This document shows positions 35,074 through 41,696 of a DNA stretch of 64,000 nt, piece after piece. A program made the translations under genes and the position numbers. Within the stretch, counting starts at the first letter, position 1. Every line of letters begins with the position of its first letter. The DNA is from Bradyrhizobium sp. WD16 (GTDB lineage Bacteria > Pseudomonadota > Alphaproteobacteria > Rhizobiales > Xanthobacteraceae). The stretch is taken from positions 496,001 to 560,000 of the forward strand of contig NZ_CP028908.1 in assembly GCF_024181725.1 (NCBI RefSeq). The letters run 5' to 3'. The notes beneath the pieces are model-generated. The model ran no database searches. It saw only the letters and a list, made by a program, of their open reading frames with translations, and was not told the origin of the DNA.

Positions 35074-36406
35074 GGTCGAAGCGCTTTTCGAGCCCCTTCC
35101 AGCAATCGGCGTAATCGTCCTGCAATGTCGGCGAGGTCGCGGCGTGTCTGGTGACACGCTGCGCGTAACGGGTCTCGAACATGAAGGCGAGCGTGCCCTC
35201 GAGCTTGACCGGCTTCAGTTCGCCGTTGCTGGCGTGATCGAACGCCTCGCGGTCGGGACCGTGCGGCAGCATGCAGTTGTGCAGGCTGATGCCGCCCGGG
35301 GTGAAGCCCTGGGGCTTGGCGTCGTAGACCCCGTAGATCAGGCCCATGAATTCCGACATGATGTTCATGTGGTACCAGGGCGGACGAAAGGTGTTCTCCG
35401 CCACCATCCAGCGCTCGGGGAAGATGACGAAGTCGATATTGGCGGTCCCCGCCGTTTCCGACGGCGACGTCAGCACCGTGAAGATCGACGGATCGGGATG
35501 GTCGAAGCCGATGGCGCCGACCGGCGAGAAGGTGCGCAGATCGTATTTGTAGGGCGCATAATTGCCGTGCCAGGCGACCACGTCGATCGGCGAATGCGGC
35601 AGCATGGTCGACCACAGCGCCCCGCCCCATTTCACCACCAGCTCGGTCGGGGTGTCGTTGTCCTCATAGGCGGCGACCGGGGTGAGGAAGTCGCGGGCGT
35701 TGGCGAGGCAATTGGCGCCGATCGGACCGCGCTCCGGCAGGGTGAGCGCGCCGCCGTAATTCTCGCAGAGATAGCCGCGGGCCGGACCCGCCGGCAGCTC
35801 GACGCGGAACTTGACGCCGCGCGGAATCACCACGATCTCGGCCGGCTCGGCGTCGATGATGCCGAACTCGGTGACGAAGCGCAGCCGGCCCTGCTGCAGC
35901 ACGAACATCATCTCGCCGTCGGCATTGTAGAAGTGCTGATCGACCATCGAGGCGGTGATGGCATAGACATGCGCCGCCATGCCCGCCTGGGTAGCGGCGT
36001 CCCCGGCGGTGGTCATGGTCTGCACGCCCTGCAGGAAGCTCACCTCGCCGCCCGGCAGCGGCGCCGGATCCCAGCGCAGCTGGGCGATCGGCATCTCGTG
36101 TTCGGTGCAGGGCGCGGTGCGCCACAGGCCGGCATCGAATTTTGCGAAACGGCCGGAATGCTTCACCGAGGGGCGAATGCGATAGAGCCAGGAGCGCTCG
36201 TTGCTGCCGCGCGGCGCGGTGAAGGGCGAGCCGGAGAGCTGCTCGGCATAGAGGCCGTAGGCGCAACGCTGCGGCGAATTGCGCCCGATCGGCAGCGCGC
36301 CGGGCAGCGCCTCGGTCTCGAAGCTGTTGCCGAAACCCGACATGTAGCCGGGCGCGACCTGGCCGGTAGCCCTGGCCATGGCGTCAGGAGCTGCGTTGTA
36401 ATTCAT
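35045..36406 (-). CDS. hmgA: Homogentisate 1,2-dioxygenase
   Basis: Fe(II) ring-cleavage dioxygenase converting homogentisate to maleylacetoacetate. 453 residues from the ATG at 36406 ([16 protein letters not shown], then [20 protein letters not shown]). The active-site region has the expected His/Glu residues in [37 protein letters not shown] and [18 protein letters not shown] longer upstream reading to 36790 is rejected because it overlaps the MBL gene and lacks family similarity. Unusual: the C-terminal SVPSPNDR and the stop are encoded by module B of an inserted palindromic element. Confidence 0.96.
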   Translation of the reverse strand: MNYNAAPDAMARATGQVAPGYMSGFGNSFETEALPGALPIGRNSPQRCAYGLYAEQLSGSPFTAPRGSNERSWLYRIRPSVKHSGRFAKFDAGLWRTAPCTEHEMPIAQLRWDPAPLPGGEVSFLQGVQTMTTAGDAATQAGMAAHVYAITASMVDQHFYNADGEMMFVLQQGRLRFVTEFGIIDAEPAEIVVIPRGVKFRVELPAGPARGYLCENYGGALTLPERGPIGANCLANARDFLTPVAAYEDNDTPTELVVKWGGALWSTMLPHSPIDVVAWHGNYAPYKYDLRTFSPVGAIGFDHPDPSIFTVLTSPSETAGTANIDFVIFPERWMVAENTFRPPWYHMNIMSEFMGLIYGVYDAKPQGFTPGGISLHNCMLPHGPDREAFDHASNGELKPVKLEGTLAFMFETRYAQRVTRHAATSPTLQDDYADCWKGLEKRFDPSVPSPNDR

Positions 36407-36408
36407 GG

Positions 36409-37392
36409 TCACTCTCCCTGGAGAGCCGCCCACATCTCGCGGTCGCGCTCGGCGGTCCAGATCACCGGGTCGTCGATGCCGGAAGCCTCGTCGTAGGCCC
36501 GCGAGACGTTGAACGGCAGGCAGTGCTCGTAGATGGCGAAGTTCGAGAATTTCGGATCCATGACCTCGCGGCTGGCGGCCATGGCCTCCTTGAGCGATCG
36601 GCCGCGGGCCACCGCATGCTCGGCGGCGCTGTAGAGCGTCGTGACGAAATCGCGGGTCATGGCGATCGCCTCGCGGGTGGTGGAGAGGCCCTTGAGCGCG
36701 TCGCCGCGGCCCGGCGCGATGGCCTTGGGCTTGAAATCGAGGATGGCGTTGAGCGTCATCGGCCATTCCCGCAGATAGGCGTCGCCGCAATAGCAGGCGG
36801 AGTGGTATTCGATCAGGTCGCCCGAGAACATCACCTCGGCGTCCGGCACAAAGGCGACGATGTCGCCCGAGGTGTGGCCGGCGCCGAGCTGCATCAGCTT
36901 GACCTCGCGCTTGCCGAGATAGATCGTCATCTCGCCCTCGAAGGTCAGGGTCGGCCAGGTCAGGCCGGGAATGCTCTCGGCGTCGCGGAACAGGCGCGGG
37001 AAGCGGCCATATTCGGAATCCCAGTCCTGCTTGCCGCGCTCCTGGATCAGGCGATGGGTCTCCTGGGAAGCGACGATGCCCTGGGCGTGATAGGCCGAGG
37101 CGCCGAGCACGCGCACGGCGTGATAATGCGACAGCACGACATATTTGATCGGCTTGTCGGTGACGGTGCGCACCCGCTCGATCACGCTTTTCGCCATGGC
37201 CGGTGTCGCCTGGGCGTCGAACACCACGCAGCCGTCGTCGCCGACGATCACCGCCGAATTGGGATCGCCCTCCGCGGTGAAGGCGTAGAGATCGGTGCCG
37301 ATCTCGGAAAACGTCACCTTCTTCTCGGCGAGGTCGGTGGTCGAGGCGAAGCCCTTGGCAGATCCGTTGGTGCCAGTTCCCTTGGTGGTCAT
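36409..37392 (-). CDS. Metallo-beta-lactamase-fold protein with a degenerate metal motif
   Basis: 327 residues. MBL fold is evident: [11 protein letters not shown] at the position of the HxHxDH motif, [20 protein letters not shown] (second His) and [16 protein letters not shown] (bridging Asp). The first motif keeps the two His but the following Asp-His are Val-Arg, so the second zinc site should be absent. Similar MBL proteins accompany hmgA operons in related bacteria (recollection, not checked). The role in homogentisate metabolism is unknown. It starts 33 nt after the DUF2783 gene and ends 2 nt before hmgA. Confidence 0.87.
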   Translation of the reverse strand: MTTKGTGTNGSAKGFASTTDLAEKKVTFSEIGTDLYAFTAEGDPNSAVIVGDDGCVVFDAQATPAMAKSVIERVRTVTDKPIKYVVLSHYHAVRVLGASAYHAQGIVASQETHRLIQERGKQDWDSEYGRFPRLFRDAESIPGLTWPTLTFEGEMTIYLGKREVKLMQLGAGHTSGDIVAFVPDAEVMFSGDLIEYHSACYCGDAYLREWPMTLNAILDFKPKAIAPGRGDALKGLSTTREAIAMTRDFVTTLYSAAEHAVARGRSLKEAMAASREVMDPKFSNFAIYEHCLPFNVSRAYDEASGIDDPVIWTAERDREMWAALQGE

Positions 37393-37425
37393 GTCGACGG
37401 ATGTCCTTCTGTGAAGCCGTTCGGT

Positions 37426-37644
37426 TCAGGTCGCCTGCGGCGCGGCATCGATGCCGGCGCCGCGTCTTGCGAGCGCAATCGCTTCGCGCAACACCTCGAT
37501 GTCGCCGACGTGGTTGGCGAGGACGAGCACCAGCGCGGCGTCGAGCGCGCTGGAGGCCTCGTCGGAAAGACCGCGATGGGCCTCCACCACCAGGCGGAAG
37601 GCATCATCGGGCTTGGCGAAATTGGATCGGGTCGAGAGCGCCAT
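37426..37644 (-). CDS. Small DUF2783-type protein
   Basis: 72 residues from the ATG at 37644, with TGAGG 6 nt before it; a GTG at 37656 overlapping the previous stop is an alternative. The core [20 protein letters not shown] is mostly helical. I recognise it as the DUF2783 family that recurs beside FAD monooxygenases of aromatic pathways; function unknown. It is coupled to the upstream monooxygenase gene (overlap or 8-nt gap), so it may be a partner of that enzyme. Confidence 0.72.
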   Translation of the reverse strand: MALSTRSNFAKPDDAFRLVVEAHRGLSDEASSALDAALVLVLANHVGDIEVLREAIALARRGAGIDAAPQAT

Positions 37645-37652
37645 GGCAAGCC

Positions 37653-39263
37653 TCACTGCAGCGCACAGGCGCGCATCAGCGCCGCCTCGATCGCAGCGCG
37701 GCGGGGATGGCGTAGGCGGGCCGCCACGTAACCGTCCGGCCGCAACAGATAAGCGCTGCCGGGGGCGCCGTCATAGCGCGCCTGCAACAGCCCGGTGCGA
37801 TCCGCATAGGCTGCGCCGTCGCCGACACGGACCACCGCAACGCCGTCCGGCGCGGGCGCGGCTCCGCCGTTGGCGAATTCCAGCAGCGTAAAACCCGCGC
37901 GTGACCGCATCAAGACGTCGCTGAGGAAGGTCTCCTCGCCCGCCGCACCGACCAGCGGCGCATCGGCCATCGAGGTGCCCGGCCGCAGCCCGCCCTGCCA
38001 GCTGTCGACATCGCCGCTCGACAGCGGCGTGTCATAGACCGAAGGCACCGACAGGCGGCCGCCATTGACCATGCGCTTGGCGAATTCGGTTTCCCTGGCG
38101 AGGCCGAGCACCGCCTTCCGCAGCCGCGTCTCCTCCTTGGTCGATGGCGCCATGAAATCGGTGGAGCGGGTCGACTCGCGGATATTCTCGTCGGCAGCAG
38201 TGCCGCGCTCGATGTCGTAGCTCTGCAGCAGTCCCTCCGGCGAGCGGCCTTGAAGAATCCGCGTCAGCTTCCAGGCGAGGTTTTCCGCATCCTCGAGACC
38301 CGAATTGGCGCCGCGCGCGCCGAATGGCGAAACCTGATGGGCGGCATCGCCGGCGAAGATCACCCGGCCATGGACGAAATGGGCCATGCGCCGGCACTGG
38401 AACTTGTAGAGCGAGATCCACTCGAATTCGAACTTGTCGTGGCCGAGCATGCGCGCGATCCGCGGCCTGACGTTCTCCGGCCTCTTCTCCACGGCCGGGT
38501 CGGCATCGGAGCTGAGCTGCAGGTCGATGCGCCAGACGTTGTCCGGCTGGCGATGCAGCAGCGCCGAACGGCCGGCGTGGAACGGCGGATCGAACCAGAA
38601 CCAGCGCTCGGTGGGGAAATCCGCCGCCATCCTGACATCGGCGATGAGGAATTGGTCCTCGAACACCTGGCCGGCGAAATCGGCGCCGACCATGCCGCGC
38701 AGCGACGAGCGCGCGCCGTCGCAGGCGATCAGGTAGCAGGCGGCAAGGCGGTACGGCCCCTCGGGGGTGTCGATAGTGACGACGACATGATCGTTGCGCT
38801 GGTCAAGCGCGGTCACCTTGTTGCGCCAGCGCAGGCTGATCTCGGGGAAATCGGCGATGCGATCGACCAGGAAGGCCTCGGCGTAATATTGCTGCAGGTT
38901 GATGAAAGCCGGCATCTTGTGGCCCGGCTCCGGCAGCAGGTCGAACTGGTAGAGCTGGTCGGCGCCATGAAAGATGCGCCCGACCTGCCAGACCACGCCC
39001 TTGTCCACCATGCGCCGGCCGACGCCGAGCCGGTCCCAATATTCCAGCGAGCGCTTGGAGAAGCAGATCGCGCGCGAGCCTTCACCGATGCGATCGGCGT
39101 CATCGAGCAGCACCACCGCCTGGCCGCGTGCCGCAAGATCGATCGCCAGCGACAGCCCGATCGGGCCGGCACCGACCACCACCACCGGATGATGCGCCGG
39201 CTCGGCGCGCTCCTGATCCGGATGCCGGCGATAGCCGAACTGGGTCGCGGCGTGTCCGCTCAT
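37653..39263 (-). CDS. FAD-dependent aromatic monooxygenase (MhpA/PheA-type, PF01494 family)
   Basis: 536 residues from the ATG at 39263. FAD-binding GxGxxG in VVVVGAGPIGLSLAIDLAAR (about 27-46), the second conserved motif in CDGARSSLRGMVG, and the GD motif in VIFAGDAAHQVSPFGARGAN. The C-terminus has a thioredoxin-like tail typical of group A hydroxylases. In the homogentisate operon it could hydroxylate a phenylacetate (for example 3-hydroxyphenylacetate) to homogentisate; the substrate is inference. First gene of the operon. Its Shine-Dalgarno (AGGA) abuts a 75-bp palindromic module. Confidence 0.88.
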   Translation of the reverse strand: MSGHAATQFGYRRHPDQERAEPAHHPVVVVGAGPIGLSLAIDLAARGQAVVLLDDADRIGEGSRAICFSKRSLEYWDRLGVGRRMVDKGVVWQVGRIFHGADQLYQFDLLPEPGHKMPAFINLQQYYAEAFLVDRIADFPEISLRWRNKVTALDQRNDHVVVTIDTPEGPYRLAACYLIACDGARSSLRGMVGADFAGQVFEDQFLIADVRMAADFPTERWFWFDPPFHAGRSALLHRQPDNVWRIDLQLSSDADPAVEKRPENVRPRIARMLGHDKFEFEWISLYKFQCRRMAHFVHGRVIFAGDAAHQVSPFGARGANSGLEDAENLAWKLTRILQGRSPEGLLQSYDIERGTAADENIRESTRSTDFMAPSTKEETRLRKAVLGLARETEFAKRMVNGGRLSVPSVYDTPLSSGDVDSWQGGLRPGTSMADAPLVGAAGEETFLSDVLMRSRAGFTLLEFANGGAAPAPDGVAVVRVGDGAAYADRTGLLQARYDGAPGSAYLLRPDGYVAARLRHPRRAAIEAALMRACALQ

Positions 39264-39270
39264 GTCCGTC

Positions 39271-39345
39271 CTAGTACCCTGTTTCCGAAGTTCGTGCCTC
39301 GCTTGCCGCACCCTCCCGACACGAACTTCGGAAAGCGGGCACTAG
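39271..39345. mobile_element. Single 75-bp CTAG-bounded palindromic module (module C)
   Basis: Arms CTAGT/ACTAG and TTTCCGAAGTTCGTG/CACGAACTTCGGAAA around a 23-nt loop. Same length (75 bp) and end sequence as module B elsewhere but different inner arms. It lies 7 bp upstream of the monooxygenase start codon, within the leader of the homogentisate operon, and contributes to the ribosome-binding region. Confidence 0.82.
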
Positions 39346-39416
39346 CGCTCCCGTCCCTGCGTGAGACGATTGCGCGATCGATCGTCGCTTTAATGGCGCC
39401 CTCGCTTGCCATCAAT

Positions 39417-39434
39417 TAGTCTCACATGCAACTA
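39417..39434. promoter_or_regulatory. Candidate MarR operator TAGT-N10-ACTA
   Basis: tagtctcacatgcaacta lies in the AT-rich divergent region, 54 bp before the MarR gene and upstream of module C on the operon side. The outer four bases are an exact dyad, with partial symmetry inside. It is the natural site for the adjacent MarR to control both units. Confidence 0.5.
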
Positions 39435-39487
39435 TATTCGGCACTATTCTTCCTGTCAACGCATCCCGCGCAGGAACCCAGGAAACG

Positions 39488-39982
39488 ATGCCGAAATTCG
39501 ACCTGCTCCGCTTCATTCCCTTCCGCATGAACCGGCTCGCCGCCGAGATCTCGACGGCGCTGTCGAGCGAATATCGCGACCGCTACGGCATCGAGGTTCC
39601 GGAGTGGCGCGTGATCGCCACCCTCGGCTTTCGCGACGGGCCCTGCACCGCGCAGCACATCGTGCACAGCACCCGCACCCACAAATCGACCATCAGCCGC
39701 GCCGTCACCAGCCTGCTCGCCCGCGGCCTGATCGAGCGGGTGGAAAGCGCCGAGGACCGGCGGGAATACAGCCTGCAGCTTTCCGGTGAAGGCAAGACCC
39801 TCTATCAGGGACTGATCCCGCGGCTGCTCAATCGCGAAAAGCAGATTGTCGGCTGTCTCTCCCCGCTCGAATTGCAGCAGTTTGAAAACGCGCTCGACAA
39901 GATCGAAAAGAGCCTCGGTCTCGCTCAGGGCGATGAGGTGGAGGCCGAGACGAGCCCGCGGCGCACCGGCGCGGGGGAGTAG
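39488..39982 (+). CDS. MarR-family regulator of the homogentisate operon
   Basis: 164 residues. The winged-helix core VPEWRVIATLGFRDGPCTAQ, HIVHSTRTHKSTISRAVTSL, LLARGLIERVESAEDRREYS is standard MarR. It is divergent from the hmgA operon and probably its repressor, released by an aromatic intermediate. It differs from the HpaR homologue at 4960, so the two aromatic clusters have separate regulators. Confidence 0.92.
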   Translation: MPKFDLLRFIPFRMNRLAAEISTALSSEYRDRYGIEVPEWRVIATLGFRDGPCTAQHIVHSTRTHKSTISRAVTSLLARGLIERVESAEDRREYSLQLSGEGKTLYQGLIPRLLNREKQIVGCLSPLELQQFENALDKIEKSLGLAQGDEVEAETSPRRTGAGE

Positions 39983-40188
39983 GGCATCGGCGGAAGATCG
40001 TCTCGACCAAGAACCAAGCGCCTCGTTTCCGATTGAATCAGAACCGGAGCGAAGGCTCGAGCATTTCTGGCTTGAGGCGTTTTCTTCACGCGGCCGATGC
40101 CCCTTCCGCCTAAAAACACTCCGGTGCCGCGCGACGACAGGCTTCGCGAAACCTGGCCCGTCTTCTGATTCAGGCCCGTCAAAAGCTC

Positions 40189-40354
40189 CTAGTGTGGCGG
40201 ATCTGACGCTCGTTTCAGTATTGCAGCGAGTTCTTCGAACGAGCGTCAGATCCGAAACCACACTAGAATCATAATGATGCTAGTGTCCTTATGTCTCCGA
40301 ATGACCGTGCGAGCATGAGGCAAATGGAGCGGTAATTCGGAGACAGGACACTAG
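40189..40354. mobile_element. CTAG-bounded composite palindromic element with a different A module
   Basis: Module A' 40189-40266 (78 bp; arms CTAGTGTGG and GGATCTGACGCTCGTT), spacer aatcataatgatg (13 nt), module B 40280-40354 (75 bp; GTCTCCGAATGACCG arm as in other copies). Architecture matches the other units but the inner A arm and the spacer sequence differ. It sits in the 545-bp gap after the MarR gene, where no gene is seen. Confidence 0.84.
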
Positions 40355-40527
40355 CCGATTTTCCGGAACGAGCTTTTGCGCGTCTCCCCGAGTGCACGCC
40401 TCGAGGTACTCGAGTTGCAAAATTGCAGCGGCGCGAAGGCGATGTGACGATGAATGATTGACCTGCATCAATGCGCCGGTCCAGCGCAGTGAACTCTATT
40501 TCAAGTTGAACTCGAGAGGAGATAGCG

Positions 40528-40796
40528 ATGTCCATTCGACCCAAGGCGATTGCTGGAGCTGTTGCCGTATTGATGGCAGTGTCGTCGGCTGCGCTGGAGC
40601 AAACGCCCAAGAACCGCGCCGGACCGCCCTCGAACAAGCCGACGGTGACATGAGTTGCGAGGGAGCGACGGGGAAGTGCAGCTGTAAGGGCGGCCAGGAC
40701 TGCGTCGATATGAGCAAGGATGCCCGCTGCAGCGGACCGGTCACATGTCAGGGCTCCAGCTGCGACTGCAAGTACATTCCTCAGGCACCAAGGTGA
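40528..40796 (+). pseudogene. Small secreted Cys-rich protein, apparently frameshifted
   Basis: GAGAGGAG then ATG at 40528 opens a signal peptide (MSIRPKAIAGAVAVLMAVSS). In this frame it stops at 40653 after a non-secretory-looking tail. One nucleotide out of phase, the DNA reads CAGANAQEPRRTALEQADGD and then a Cys-rich segment (SCEGATGKCSCKGGQDC, RCSGPVTCQGSSCDCKY) to the stop at 40796, including a good signal-peptidase site (ANA then Q). A one-base deletion near 40585-40600 best explains this: an ancestral protein of about 90 residues. The alternative is two coupled small ORFs sharing ATGA at 40650. Confidence 0.65.
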
Positions 40797-40890
40797 GGCG
40801 AGCGAGAACAGGCCGCTGGCTGGCGGGGCAGGCTGCCCCGCCGTCTCGCTTGCTCGTCATACCGCCGACATTCGAGAAGGAGGAGGAGAA

Positions 40891-41118
40891 ATGAAACGGT
40901 TGTTGCTTACTTTGATGGCAGTAACATTCCTGGGCGCGGGGGCGACGACGTTGATGGCCCAAGGCGGCGAACCTTCGCCACCAAGAAGTGATGTAAAAGC
41001 CGGCAAGCAGAAAATTATCGTCGACGAGGAGCCCGACCTGAAAGGCGGGAAGCTGCACGGCAAACAGAAAATTATCGTCGATGAGGACCACAACTTGAAA
41101 AAGCAAAAAAATAAGTAG
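40891..41118 (+). CDS. Small secreted protein with a duplicated KQKIIVDE motif
   Basis: 75 residues preceded by a perfect AGGAGGAG Shine-Dalgarno. Signal peptide MKRLLLTLMAVTFLGAGATT, cleaved after LMA (about residue 23). The mature 52-residue part contains GKQKIIVDEEPDLKGG and GKQKIIVDEDHNLKKQ: a direct internal duplication. The underlying 19-bp cagaaaattatcgtcgatga-like DNA is repeated too. Not recognised. It sits 94 nt after the frameshifted Cys-rich gene and may be cotranscribed; both look like periplasmic accessory proteins. Confidence 0.75.
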   Translation: MKRLLLTLMAVTFLGAGATTLMAQGGEPSPPRSDVKAGKQKIIVDEEPDLKGGKLHGKQKIIVDEDHNLKKQKNK

Positions 41119-41135
41119 ATGAGGAGCCTGACTTG

Positions 41136-41233
41136 GTGCGGCGTCTCGCAATTCGCCGCAGACCCCTGCAGGCATCTGACGCTCGTACGGCGAATTCGCT
41201 GCAATGCTGACACGAGCGTCAGATCCACCGCAC
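41136..41233. repeat. Hybrid palindromic sequence related to modules A and A'
   Basis: Outer arms gtgcgg/ccgcac; inside are cgtctcgcaatt (module A arm) and an inner hairpin catctgacgctcgt ... acgagcgtcagatcc (module A' arm). No CTAG ends. It looks like a decayed or recombinant member of the CTAG element family, or an independent palindromic repeat that also supplies module arms. Immediately downstream of the small secreted gene; could act as a terminator. Confidence 0.6.
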
Positions 41234-41696
41234 AAGCGAATAGCCCGCGGCCGATTTCCCGGCGCGGGCTGTAAAATTTCTGCGACGGTGAAGAGGCGAC
41301 GACATGTCGGCGATTTTCCCGACGTGTCGAAGAACGTGTCGAAGAATCGGCCGCTCAGCAACCGGACAGGCTCATCCGATTCGCCGGCGGTCGGAAGAAC
41401 GGCAATCAGACGGCCCGAGCATCCGCAAGCGCACGAATGTTCATGTTACACCCCGCCTCATGAGCGGCCAGCCACCCGCTTCCGCCCCCTTCTCCGCCCG
41501 ATGCTGGACACCCCGATGCTGCGCGACATTCATGCTGCATGACATTGGCATTCGGCACACGAGGGGCGCCGGACCCGCGAAAGTTCCCGATTTGACCTGG
41601 CGCCCGGCCCGGGTGATCTTGAGGGGCGGTGTGGGAAATTTTTCATCCCTCCCGCGTTACATCCAATCGCTCGCGCCAAACTGAAGAACAGGCATC
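41234..41696. other. 463-bp stretch without a recognisable gene, upstream of tal-pgi
   Basis: No ORF with credible codon use or family similarity. A 12-bp near-direct repeat (gtgtcgaagaac / gtgtcgaagaat) occurs at about 41325-41349. The promoter of the sugar-phosphate operon should lie in its 3' part, but I see no clear -35/-10 pair. The last 60 bp are AT-richer (gggaaatttttcatccc, itself a small inverted repeat at about 41633-41649). Confidence 0.5.

Noticed and set aside
36407-36790. Longer N-terminus for homogentisate dioxygenase
   Set aside because: It would overlap almost 400 bp of the MBL gene and adds an Arg-rich non-family sequence; the ATG at 36406 fits the family.
41304-41684. Possible 126-residue gene upstream of tal-pgi
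   Set aside because: Cys/Arg/Pro-rich composition without a ribosome-binding site or recognisable domain; looks like chance.
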